From Herbidospora sakaeratensis (lineage in GTDB: Bacteria > Actinomycetota > Actinomycetes > Streptosporangiales > Streptosporangiaceae), in assembly GCF_001570525.1 (NCBI RefSeq), contig NZ_BBXC01000022.1, positions 108,385-172,384 on the forward strand: 64,000 bases of DNA, written 5' to 3'. Shown piece by piece: positions 17,705 to 26,048 of the stretch. The notes under the pieces are model-generated. The model had not been told where the DNA came from, made no database searches, and saw nothing but the letters and a program-made list of their open reading frames with translations. Made by a program: the position numbers and the translations under genes. Within the stretch, counting starts at the first letter, position 1. Each line of letters begins with the position of its first letter.

Positions 17705-17928
17705 GCGCTCGCCTCCTCCAGGCGCGCGGACCAGGCCGAGATGGTCGGCACGGCCGCCAGGTCGCGGAACTCGACCTTCAAGCCGGCCCGCCGCCACCTG
17801 GTGACCAGGCGCATCATCTCCAGCGAGCCCAGCCCCAGGACGACCAGGTTGTCGTCGTCGGCGAGGGACGCGGGGTCGGCGCCGACGAGATCGGCGACGG
17901 TGCTGCGCAGTTCTTCCTTGACGCTCAT
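17701..17928 (-). CDS. Acyl (aryl) carrier protein
   Basis: Stand-alone carrier protein of 75 residues. The phosphopantetheine Ser is Ser35 in LGLGSLEMMRLV, with the usual four-helix pattern around it (SVKEELRSTVADLVG, then VEFRDLAAVPTISAW). It overlaps the adenylating enzyme upstream and the amidohydrolase downstream, each by four bases, and is probably loaded with salicylate or 3-hydroxyanthranilate by that ligase. Residues after the Ser (EMMRL) resemble siderophore-type aryl carrier proteins. Confidence 0.88.
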   Translation of the reverse strand: MSVKEELRSTVADLVGADPASLADDDNLVVLGLGSLEMMRLVTRWRRAGLKVEFRDLAAVPTISAWSARLEEASA

Positions 17929-19457
17929 GCCTGTTCCTTCCAGCCCCGGGCCGCCAGCGGATCGGCCGCGGCGGCGGCCAGGGTCTTCTTGTCGACCTTG
18001 CCGAGAGGGGTCAGCGGGAAGGCGTCCACGAACTCGACGCGGTCGGGCAGCTTGAAGTCGGCCAGCCCGCGTTCGTGCAGGGCCCGCTTGAGGTCGGTCA
18101 GCGACGGGCGGACCCGGCGGCTGACCAGGAACGCGTAGATGCGCTCGCCGAGGAACTCGTCGGGCACCGGCACCACGGCCGCGCGGTCGACGTCGGGGTG
18201 GCTGAGCAGGTGCCCCTCCACCTCGCCGGCCGCGATCTTGTCGCCGCCCCGGATGACCACGTCCTTGATGCGCCCCTCGATGACGAGGTCGCCGTCGGGG
18301 GTGACCGAGGCCAGGTCGCCGGTCCGGTAGAAGCCGTCGCCGGTGAACGCCCGCGCGTTGTGCTCGTCGGCGTTGTAGTAACCGCGCAGCGTGTACGGTC
18401 CGCGCGCCAGCAGTTCGCCGTCGACGATCCGGATCTCGTCGAACGGGGAGACGGGCCGCCCCTGCGTGTGGATCACCCGGTCGGCCGGGTCGTCGAGGCG
18501 GGACATCGACAGCAGGCCCTCGGCCATCCCGAACACCTGCTGCAACCGGCAGCCCAGCTCGGGTTCGATCCGGGCGGCCAGCTCCGGCTGGAGCCGGGCC
18601 CCGCCGATCTGCACCAGCCGCAACGACGACAGGTCGTCGTCCAGGAACTCGCGGGACTCCAGCCACAGGTGCGCGACCGTCGGCACCAGCGAGGTGACGG
18701 TGACCTTCTCGCGCGCGATCAGCGCGAAGCAGCCGTCGGCGCCCGGGTCGTCGGCCAGCACGACCGTGCCGCCCCGGCCCAGGGTCCCGATGACGCCCGG
18801 ACAGCCCCACGTGAAGTTGAACTCGACGGGGAGGGCCGCGAGGTAGACGTCGTCAGCGCTCACCTCGCACAGGTCGGCGACGATCCGGGTCTGGTAGGCG
18901 TAGTCGTCGTGGGTCCGCGGGATCAGCTTCGGCAGCGCGGTCGTCCCGCCGGAGAGCAGGAAGAACGCCACGTCCGAGGGGTCGGCCGCCGGGTGCTCGA
19001 CGGGGTCGCCGTCGAGGTCTTCCGGGGACAGGACGTGCTCGATGCCCAGCTCCACCGCGAGGTCGTGGTTCGGGCCGACGTATCCGACGGCGCCCGACAC
19101 CGAGGCCAGGTGGCCGACCTCGTTCGACCGGTGGGAGGCGAGCGAGAACACCGCCTTCACCCCCGCCTTGAACATCGCGAACGCGACGACCACGAAGTCG
19201 GGCGTGTTCGGCAGCTGGAGCACCACCCGGTCACCGGGCTCGATGCCGTGCTCGGCGAACCCGGCGGCGGTGCGGTCGACCCGCGCCGCCAGGTCCCGGT
19301 ACGACAGGCGCTCGTCGCGCCAGACCAGGGCGGTGCGGTCGCCGAACTCGCGGGCCCACTCGGCCGGCAGGCCGCCCAGGGTGGTGCCCTGCCAGACGTG
19401 CCGGGATCGGTAGTGGGCGGCCAGCTCGTCCGGCCACGGGGTGCAACCGGGCAACAT
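17925..19457 (-). CDS. Aryl-AMP ligase (DhbE/EntE/salicylate-AMP ligase-like)
   Basis: Stand-alone adenylating enzyme of 510 residues, closest in layout to 2,3-dihydroxybenzoate and salicylate AMP ligases. It begins with the typical WPDELAAHYRSRHVWQGTTL segment, has the P-loop LLSGGTTALPKLIPRTHDDY, the substrate region LPVEFNFTWGCPGVIG, FGMAEGLL, YRTGDL and the hinge RIKDVVIRGGDKIAAGEVE, and the catalytic Lys in LGKVDKKTL. It should activate salicylate or 3-hydroxyanthranilate and load the adjacent carrier protein. Choice between the two acids cannot be settled by eye. Confidence 0.88.
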   Translation of the reverse strand: MLPGCTPWPDELAAHYRSRHVWQGTTLGGLPAEWAREFGDRTALVWRDERLSYRDLAARVDRTAAGFAEHGIEPGDRVVLQLPNTPDFVVVAFAMFKAGVKAVFSLASHRSNEVGHLASVSGAVGYVGPNHDLAVELGIEHVLSPEDLDGDPVEHPAADPSDVAFFLLSGGTTALPKLIPRTHDDYAYQTRIVADLCEVSADDVYLAALPVEFNFTWGCPGVIGTLGRGGTVVLADDPGADGCFALIAREKVTVTSLVPTVAHLWLESREFLDDDLSSLRLVQIGGARLQPELAARIEPELGCRLQQVFGMAEGLLSMSRLDDPADRVIHTQGRPVSPFDEIRIVDGELLARGPYTLRGYYNADEHNARAFTGDGFYRTGDLASVTPDGDLVIEGRIKDVVIRGGDKIAAGEVEGHLLSHPDVDRAAVVPVPDEFLGERIYAFLVSRRVRPSLTDLKRALHERGLADFKLPDRVEFVDAFPLTPLGKVDKKTLAAAAADPLAARGWKEQA

Positions 19458-20527
19458 CACGTGCTCCTTTCGGTGATCTCGACGACCGCGCAGGCGGCCT
19501 CCATCCCGGGGGCCGTGCCGATGAGCAGCACGTGGTCGCCGGGTTCGACGTCGCCCCGCGTCCACAACCACTCCAGGCCGATGAAGGGGTCGCCGGCCCC
19601 GGCGTGGCCGGTGGTCCGGGTGAGCTCCCAGGTGCCCTTGGCGGCGTCGACGCCGAGCGGGTCGAGGTAGATGGCGGTGAGCGGGCCCTCGGTGAAGCCG
19701 ACGTGGCAGACCCGCTTCACGCGGTCGATCGAGCTGCCGGCCTCCTCCAGGGTTCGTTCGGCGACCTCGGCGACGAGTTCGCCCAGGTGGCCCATGGGCG
19801 GGGCGACGCCCTCGGCCCAGCGGGCCCGCCACCAGGCGGTGCGCTCCTCGAAGTTGAGGCCGCGCGACAGGTCGGGCGGGAACAGCGTCTCGCCGCCCCG
19901 GTGCAGCTCCTCCATCGCCGGGTTCGACACCGCCCCGGCCGCCAGGACCTTCGCGAACCCGCCCCGCCGCGACGCGACGACGGCCGCGCCGCCGTCGGCC
20001 AGCAGGAACATCCGCGAGGCGTTCCACCGGTCGACCAGCGGGCCTCCGTAGTTGTCGCCGGCGGTCAGCAAGACGGCGTCGGCGCCGGTGTCCGACAGGC
20101 CCGCGTCGCCTTCGACGTCCGGCAGACCGGCGTGGCTTCTGTTGGTGAGCAGTCCGGCGGCGATCTGCAGGCCGGACAACATCCCGAGGCAACCCTGGCG
20201 CACTTCGAGGGCGGTGATCGGGCGGTCGACGGTGTTGCGCAGCACGTAGTGGGGCGCGGACCAGCCGTCGGGGCCCTGGTGGTAGCTGCCGCTGTGCAGC
20301 AGGGCGACGAAGTCGCCGGGCTCGTGCCCGGAGCGCTTGATCGCGATGTTCCCGGCCTCGGCGGCCAGGTCGACGGCGGGCGTCTCGCCGGCCACCATCA
20401 CGCCGAGCATGCCCGACATTTCGCGGTCTGCCGGGTCATAGAGGCCGCGTGAGACGGCCTCGCTCGTGGTGACCGTACCGGGCAGGGCAGAACCGATCCC
20501 GGCCAGGTAGAGGTTGTCGAATCTCAT
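19457..20527 (-). CDS. KAS III-like acyltransferase/ketosynthase with Cys nucleophile
   Basis: 356-residue thiolase-fold protein of the FabH group. Cys113 in VRQGCLGMLSGLQ is the nucleophile; His275 (VCHVGFTEG) matches the FabH His; the position of the FabH Asn is His308 in RTTGHAGAGDP, so the triad appears to be Cys-His-His. In A33853 a KAS III-like enzyme (BomK) joins the aryl units. Here it would transfer an aryl group from the carrier protein to the amine or hydroxyl of 3-hydroxyanthranilate. Start shares ATGA with the salicylate synthase stop; its stop shares TGATG with the ligase. Confidence 0.85.
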   Translation of the reverse strand: MRFDNLYLAGIGSALPGTVTTSEAVSRGLYDPADREMSGMLGVMVAGETPAVDLAAEAGNIAIKRSGHEPGDFVALLHSGSYHQGPDGWSAPHYVLRNTVDRPITALEVRQGCLGMLSGLQIAAGLLTNRSHAGLPDVEGDAGLSDTGADAVLLTAGDNYGGPLVDRWNASRMFLLADGGAAVVASRRGGFAKVLAAGAVSNPAMEELHRGGETLFPPDLSRGLNFEERTAWWRARWAEGVAPPMGHLGELVAEVAERTLEEAGSSIDRVKRVCHVGFTEGPLTAIYLDPLGVDAAKGTWELTRTTGHAGAGDPFIGLEWLWTRGDVEPGDHVLLIGTAPGMEAACAVVEITERST

Positions 20528-21828
20528 GCCGCGCCCCTCACCAGGTGACGCGCGACGCTGTCGAGCTTCTCGCACGTCTCCTCGAACTCGCGCTCCGGCG
20601 TCGACTGGCCGACGATGCCGGCCCCGGCGCGCAACCAGGTCCGGCCGTCGCGGCGGTAGGCCGAGCGGAGGACCAGCGCGGCGTCCATCGCGCCCGTGTG
20701 GTCGACGGTCATGACGGCCCCGCTGTAGAGGCCGCGCGCCTCCGGCTCGTGCGCCCGGATCGCCTCGTAGGCGGCCTTCTTCGGCACGCCCGACGCGGTG
20801 ACGGCCGGGAAGACGGCGCCGAAGGCGTCCCAGGCGCGCATGCCGGGCGACAGGCGGCCCGACACCCGGGAGGCCAGGTGCTGGACGCTGCCGCGCTCGC
20901 GGATCGCCATGAACTCCGGCACCTCGACCGAGTCGGGCTCGCACACGCCGACCAGCTCGTCGGTGCCGACCTTGACGGAAATGGCGTGCTCGTAGACCTC
21001 CTTGGCCGAGCCGTAGAGGTCGGCCCGCAGGGCCGCGTTCACCGCCTCGTCGGGGGTGAGCGCGCGGGTCCCGGCGAGCGGCTGCGACACCACGTGCCCG
21101 TCGGCGGAGACCTGAACGACGATCTCGGGGCTGAACCCGGTCGCCTCCAGCCCGCCCAGGTCGAGCAGGAAGGAGCGGGCCGGGTTGTTGCCGCGCCGGC
21201 CGGCCAGGTAGGTGGCGGTCAGGTCGACCTCGCCGGGCACCTCGACCACCCGCGACAGGATGACCTTGTGCAGCTCGCCGGCGTTGATCGACTCGACGGC
21301 CAGCTTCACGGCCTCGCGGTAGGCGTCCTCGCCGGTGCCCCACACGTCGAGGGGCGTCGACCTCGTGGCCCGCGCCGCGGCCGGGCTCCGGACGACCGCG
21401 AGCAACGCGGTCAGCGTCGTGGTGTCGGCCGCGCGCAGCCGGGCGTGCCCGTCGGCGATGCGCGCCTCGGCCTCGGGGACGATCAGGTGCAGCAGCCGCC
21501 CGTCGCCCACGTGCTCCTCGGTGTACGACAACTCGAACGCCGCCCAGCCGTAGGCCCGCCACTCGGGGATCGACACGGTGTCGAGCAGCCCGGCGACCTG
21601 GTGCAGCGGGTCGCCGTTCCACGGCTCGAACACCTCGTCGCGGCCCTCGTGCCGGAGCAGCGCCCCGGACCGGTCGAGGGTCAGCTCGGCGCGGGCCCCG
21701 CCGGCGTAGGACCAGACACCGCCGTTCTCGTAGACGACGTGGTCGGCGAAGAGGCCGGAGTCGGCGAGCCGGGCCGCGACCTCGACCGCGTCCTCGGTGA
21801 GGGGGACCTGGGTCTCGAAGTAATGCAT
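20524..21828 (-). CDS. Salicylate synthase (MbtI/Irp9-like, chorismate to salicylate)
   Basis: Chorismate-utilising enzyme of 434 residues. Blocks matching MbtI include QPLAGTRALT, KEVYEHAISVKVGTDELV, FMAIRERGSVQHLASRVSGR, FPAVTASGVPKKAAYEAI, GLYSGAVMTVD and LRAGAGIVGQSTPEREFEET. The HAISV and TASGxPK blocks separate salicylate synthases from plain isochorismate synthases and anthranilate synthases. Salicylate would be one half of a caboxamycin-like benzoxazole. It lies seven bases after the A-T didomain gene in the same operon. Confidence 0.9.
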   Translation of the reverse strand: MHYFETQVPLTEDAVEVAARLADSGLFADHVVYENGGVWSYAGGARAELTLDRSGALLRHEGRDEVFEPWNGDPLHQVAGLLDTVSIPEWRAYGWAAFELSYTEEHVGDGRLLHLIVPEAEARIADGHARLRAADTTTLTALLAVVRSPAAARATRSTPLDVWGTGEDAYREAVKLAVESINAGELHKVILSRVVEVPGEVDLTATYLAGRRGNNPARSFLLDLGGLEATGFSPEIVVQVSADGHVVSQPLAGTRALTPDEAVNAALRADLYGSAKEVYEHAISVKVGTDELVGVCEPDSVEVPEFMAIRERGSVQHLASRVSGRLSPGMRAWDAFGAVFPAVTASGVPKKAAYEAIRAHEPEARGLYSGAVMTVDHTGAMDAALVLRSAYRRDGRTWLRAGAGIVGQSTPEREFEETCEKLDSVARHLVRGAA

Positions 21829-21835
21829 GCCGTCC

Positions 21836-23941
21836 TCATTTCGCGGCGATGGCCAGGGCCATGCGCTCGATCGTCGGGTCGTCGAAGAGGTCGTCGATGT
21901 CGGCGTCGGTGGCGAACCGGGCCCGGATGCGGTCGGTCAGCGCGGCCGCGCGCATCGAGTCGCCGCCCAGGTCGAAGAAGTTGTCCTTCACGCCGATGCC
22001 GTCGAGGTCGAGCGTGGTCGCCCACATGTCGCGCAGCGTGTGCTCGACGTCGGTGCGCGGCTCCTCGTAAGGGCTGTCGACGTCGGGCCGCTCCTTGGGC
22101 GGCTCGGGCAGCGCGTTGCGGTCGATCTTGCCGTTGGTGGTCAGCGGGAACCGGCCGACGACGTACGCCGACGGCACCATGAACGACGGCAGCAGCTTGG
22201 CCAGGGCCCGCCGCAGGTCGCGGATCGAGGGGTCGCCCTCGACGTAGGCGACCAGGCGGGTGTCGCCGGAGGCGTCCTGCTTGGCCAGCACGGCCGCCTG
22301 GGCGACCCCGGGCTGGGCGGCGATGACGACCTCGATCTCGCCGAGGTGCACCCGGTTGCCGCGCACCTTCACCTGGTTGTCGGTCCGGCCGACGATCTCG
22401 ATGCTGCCGTCGGTCCAGAACCGGGCCAGGTCGCCGGTCCGGTAGAGGGCGCCCACCTCGTGGGAGACCCACTTCTCGGCGGTCGCCTCGGGCCGGTTCA
22501 GGTAGCCGGACGACAGGCTCTCCCCGGCGACGCACAGTTCGCCGACCACCCCGGGCGGGACGGGCCGCAGGCGCTCGTCCAGGACGTAGGTGCGCACGTT
22601 CGGGGTCGGGCGGCCGATGGGCGGCAGTCTTCTGGCCCGCTCGCGTTCGCCGAGTTCCCGGCCCAGTTCGGTGATGTCGCAGGTCGCCACGACGGTGGCC
22701 TCGGCGGAGCCGTAGAGGTTGAAGACGTGGAACGGCAGGTCGAGCGGCCACGACTGGACCCGCTCGCCGCAGATGCGGATGTTGGTCAGCACGGTCTCGG
22801 TCGGCCACTCCAGCCCCCACAGGCGTTCGCACATGGCCTTCATGAGCAGCGTGTGGGTGATCCGGCTGCCGACGAGCCAGTCGCGCAGCCACTCGGGGCT
22901 GGTCACGACCGACGGCTCGGGGATGTGGACGGGGGCCCCGGCGGCCAGCACCGAGAAGCACTCGACCTCGACCATGCCGTAGCCGGGCGCGGCCAGCCAG
23001 GTGCCCCGCGACGCCGGGGTGACGCCGCAGATCGTGCGCATGGAGTAGATGAGGTTGCGGGCCGCGCCGTGGCGGACCATGACGGCCTTCGGCTTGCCGG
23101 TCGACCCGGAGGTGTAGCAGATGTGGATCAGGTCGTCGGGGCCGGCGGGCGTGTTGATCGGGGCGGCCGGCTCCCGCCGCCAGTCGTCGCCGTCGAGGGT
23201 GACCACCTGACCGGTGACGACCTCACGGTGGGCGTCCATGGTCAGGGTCAGCTTCGCCTCGCCGTCGACGATCATGAACTGGACCCGGTCGGCGGGGAAG
23301 TCGGGGTCGAGCAGGATCGCCGCCGCGCCGGCCTTGAAGCAGGCCAGCTGGGCGATCAGGCTCTCGGGCCCGCGCGGGAAGCAGGTGCCGACCCGGTCGC
23401 CGCGCCGCACGCCCAGCCCGGTCAGGCGGTGGGCGAGCCGGTTGGCGTCGGCGTCGAGCTCGCCGAAGGTCAGCGTGCCGCCCGGCCAGACGACGGCCGG
23501 GGCGTCGGGGGTGGCCCGCGCGATCTCGGCGACGCGCTCGTGGAAGTAGGGCGCCGGGACCGGCTCGGCGGTCTGGTTCCAGGCGACCAGCATGCGCTCG
23601 GTCTCTTCGGCGGTGAGGATCTCGACGTCGCGGACCCTCGCGGCCGGGTCGGTGAAGCGGCCCAGGTGGGCGGCGTACTGGTCGGCGGCGTCGGCGTCGA
23701 AGTCCGAGCCCCGCATCCGCAGGGTGGTCCCGTCGAACGACAGCGGGCCGATCGTGATCGGCAGCGCCGCGGCGATCTCGCCGACGGTCAGGTCGCCGGT
23801 GACGTGCGATCCGGCGATCTCGGTCTCGCCGGTGTAGCGGTGCAGCAGGGCGACGAGGGCGCGGCCCGGGGCCTCGACCCGGCGTTCGTGCGTGACGGCC
23901 GGGTCCCCGCCGGGACGGGCCAGGGGAAGGGCGGTTTCCAT
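21836..23941 (-). CDS. NRPS-like A-T didomain with condensation-domain tail at its N-terminus
   Basis: 701 residues. Residues about 1-125 resemble the end of a condensation domain running into the C-A linker (EETERMLVAWNQTAEPVP), without a C-domain active site. The adenylation domain follows: YTSGSTGKPKAVMV, NLYGSAEATV, YRTGDLARFW, GRTDNQVKVRGNRVHLGE and catalytic Lys in NGKIDRNALP; then a carrier domain with DNFFDLGGDSMRAA. At the FDxS position (Asp235 of GrsA) the text is GYGMVEVE, so the Asp that holds an alpha-amino group is missing, which suggests a non-alpha-amino acid such as an aryl or hydroxy acid. Product unknown. Confidence 0.85.
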   Translation of the reverse strand: METALPLARPGGDPAVTHERRVEAPGRALVALLHRYTGETEIAGSHVTGDLTVGEIAAALPITIGPLSFDGTTLRMRGSDFDADAADQYAAHLGRFTDPAARVRDVEILTAEETERMLVAWNQTAEPVPAPYFHERVAEIARATPDAPAVVWPGGTLTFGELDADANRLAHRLTGLGVRRGDRVGTCFPRGPESLIAQLACFKAGAAAILLDPDFPADRVQFMIVDGEAKLTLTMDAHREVVTGQVVTLDGDDWRREPAAPINTPAGPDDLIHICYTSGSTGKPKAVMVRHGAARNLIYSMRTICGVTPASRGTWLAAPGYGMVEVECFSVLAAGAPVHIPEPSVVTSPEWLRDWLVGSRITHTLLMKAMCERLWGLEWPTETVLTNIRICGERVQSWPLDLPFHVFNLYGSAEATVVATCDITELGRELGERERARRLPPIGRPTPNVRTYVLDERLRPVPPGVVGELCVAGESLSSGYLNRPEATAEKWVSHEVGALYRTGDLARFWTDGSIEIVGRTDNQVKVRGNRVHLGEIEVVIAAQPGVAQAAVLAKQDASGDTRLVAYVEGDPSIRDLRRALAKLLPSFMVPSAYVVGRFPLTTNGKIDRNALPEPPKERPDVDSPYEEPRTDVEHTLRDMWATTLDLDGIGVKDNFFDLGGDSMRAAALTDRIRARFATDADIDDLFDDPTIERMALAIAAK

Positions 23942-23952
23942 GATCAGTCCTT

Positions 23953-25023
23953 TCAGGCGGCGACGGTCGTGCTGCGTCCGGCGGTGACGGCGTCGGCGAG
24001 CTGGGCGATCATGCGGGTCGTGCGGTCCCAGCCGACGCAGGCGTCGGTGACGCTCTGGCCGAAGACGAGGCGGTCGGGTGAACCCAGCACCAGCTCCTGC
24101 CGGCCGGAGGCCAGGAAGCTCTCGACCATCAGCCCGGCGATGCCGCGTTCACCGGCGGCGATCCGGCGGGCGACGTCGGCGACGACGACCGGCTGGCGTT
24201 CGTGGTCCTTGCCGCTGTTGCCGTGGCTGGCGTCGATGACGAGGCGGCGCGGCAGGCCGGCGCCGCCGAGGGCGTCGAGCGCGCGGGCGACGTCGAGCGG
24301 CCCGTAGTTCGGCCCGGCCGCGCCGCCGCGCAGCACGACGTGGCAGTCGGGGTTGCCGCTGGTCTGGATGACCGAGGCCAGGCCGTCGTCGTCGATGCCG
24401 GGGAACACGTGGCCGTGGGAGGCGCAGACGATCGCGTCGATGGCGTCGCCGACCGCGCCGGTCGTGGTGTTCTTCATGCCGACCGGCATCGCCAGGCCGC
24501 TGGTCAGCTGCCGGTGCGTCTGGCTCTGCACGGTCCGGGCGCCGATCGCGCCCCAGCAGACCACGTCGGACAGGTAGCGGGCCACGGTCGGGTCGAGGAA
24601 CTCGCAACCGGTGGGCAGACCGAGGTCCAGCACCTTCGCGAGCAGTTCGCGCGAGAGCCGGATGCCCTCGTTGACGTCGTCGCTGCCGTCGAGGTGCGGG
24701 TCGGTGACCAGGCCCTTCCAGCCCAGCCGGGTACGCGGCTTCTCGACGTACACGCGCATGACGAGCAGCAGCGTGTCGGACACCTCCTCGGCCAGGCCGG
24801 CCAGGCGCTCGGCGTAGGTGAGCGCGGCGGCCGGGTCGTGCACCGAGCACGGGCCGGTCACGACCAGCAGGCGGTCGTCGGTGCCGTCGAGCACCCGGGC
24901 GACCTCCTCCCGGCCCCTGAGCAGGGTGCGGGCGGCCCGGTCGCCGACCGGGACCTCGGCCCGCAGTTCGGCCGGGGTGAGCAGCGGTTCGACCGCGGAG
25001 ATGCGGGCGTTCACCGGACGCAT
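23953..25023 (-). CDS. 3-deoxy-7-phosphoheptulonate (DAHP) synthase, AroG type
   Basis: Condenses PEP and erythrose-4-phosphate at the entry to the shikimate pathway; 356 residues of the type I alpha (AroFGH) class. LVVTGPCSVHDPAAAL, YVEKPRTRLGWKGL, GARTVQSQTHRQLTSGLAMPVGMKN, and DASHGNSGKDHERQ supply the conserved metal and substrate residues. A dedicated copy inside a chorismate-consuming operon is a usual way to raise precursor supply and often escapes feedback control. It overlaps the upstream KAS III-like gene by 13 bases. Confidence 0.95.
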   Translation of the reverse strand: MRPVNARISAVEPLLTPAELRAEVPVGDRAARTLLRGREEVARVLDGTDDRLLVVTGPCSVHDPAAALTYAERLAGLAEEVSDTLLLVMRVYVEKPRTRLGWKGLVTDPHLDGSDDVNEGIRLSRELLAKVLDLGLPTGCEFLDPTVARYLSDVVCWGAIGARTVQSQTHRQLTSGLAMPVGMKNTTTGAVGDAIDAIVCASHGHVFPGIDDDGLASVIQTSGNPDCHVVLRGGAAGPNYGPLDVARALDALGGAGLPRRLVIDASHGNSGKDHERQPVVVADVARRIAAGERGIAGLMVESFLASGRQELVLGSPDRLVFGQSVTDACVGWDRTTRMIAQLADAVTAGRSTTVAA

Positions 25024-26048
25024 GGCGTGTCCTCCCTGGTAAGCACTGCCGCGGAGAAGGTGAAGCCCATGCCGGTGCCGAGCACCAGCACCGTGGCCCC
25101 GGGCGCGAGCAGGTCGTCGCGGATCAGGTGGTGCAGCGCGTAGAGGCCGTCGGCCGGGCCGAGGTGCCCGGTGGTCAGGCCCAGTTCGTGGACGGTGTTC
25201 TTCGGGGTGAAGCCGTCGAAGGGGCGCACGAAGCTGTCGTGGAAGAGGGCCCGCCCGACGAACGGGGTGACGAACCAGTCGACGTCGCCGAGGCTCTTGC
25301 CCGCCTCGTCGAGCGCGCGGGTCACCACGCTGTGGGTGCGCTCGGCCGAGCGCCGCCGCACGTCCTTCAGCGAGAGGCCGCCGTGGGCGAGGAACGCCCG
25401 GGTCCGGCCGCGCATGTCGGATCCCGGCTGGGGCGCGGTGCGGAACGGCTCGTCCCCCCGCGACAGACCCTCGAGCGCGGCGTCGGTCTCCGACACCAGG
25501 CTGCGGAGCCGGAGTTGCCCGCTTCCCCTGGTCAGCACGGCCGCCGCCGCGCCGTCGCCGAACACCATGCCGGGCGACAGGTACCACCGGTCGGCGGGCG
25601 GCGCGAACCGGTCGGCGACGGTGATCAGCGCCGACGGGGTGTGGGGCCGGGCGATGAGCATGTGCGCCGCGATCTCCAGGCTGCCCAGCGACCCGTTGGA
25701 GGCCGCCTGGACCGACATCGGCAGGCTGCGCAGATCGGTGCCGAGGAGCTCCCCGGCGATCCAGCAGGCGGCCGGCCACATGTCGACGCCCTGGAAGTGG
25801 CTGTGGCTGTGCAGGTAGAAGGTGTCGGGGCCGACGGTCGCGCCGCCGTCCTCGGCCGACTTGACGGCGCGGCGCCCGGCGGCGACCGCCATCTCGGGCG
25901 GGGCCTGCCGCGACATGGCGACCGAGACCTGCCCGGTGCTCTTCGCGGCGTCGGCCGAGTAGTCGCCGCTGGCGACGGCCCGCTCGACCGGCACCCGTTC
26001 GCCGAGCGTGCCGCCGGTTCCGGCGACCCAAATGTCATCGAACCGCAT
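25011..26048 (-). CDS. KAS III-like protein with Ser in place of the catalytic Cys
   Basis: 345 residues, homologous to the other KAS III-like protein of this operon (shared N-terminal MRFDxxxxAGxG, IAA and TTGH blocks). At the nucleophile position the text is VQAASNGSLGSLE, so Ser117 aligns with Cys113 of the paralog. The His near residue 275 of the paralog is also lost (FVTPFVG), while the later TTGHLGPADG His is kept. Ser for Cys is known in the daunorubicin starter enzyme DpsC. It may be a specialised acyltransferase, a structural partner of the active KS, or a gatekeeper. Confidence 0.8.
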   Translation of the reverse strand: MRFDDIWVAGTGGTLGERVPVERAVASGDYSADAAKSTGQVSVAMSRQAPPEMAVAAGRRAVKSAEDGGATVGPDTFYLHSHSHFQGVDMWPAACWIAGELLGTDLRSLPMSVQAASNGSLGSLEIAAHMLIARPHTPSALITVADRFAPPADRWYLSPGMVFGDGAAAAVLTRGSGQLRLRSLVSETDAALEGLSRGDEPFRTAPQPGSDMRGRTRAFLAHGGLSLKDVRRRSAERTHSVVTRALDEAGKSLGDVDWFVTPFVGRALFHDSFVRPFDGFTPKNTVHELGLTTGHLGPADGLYALHHLIRDDLLAPGATVLVLGTGMGFTFSAAVLTREDTPCVR

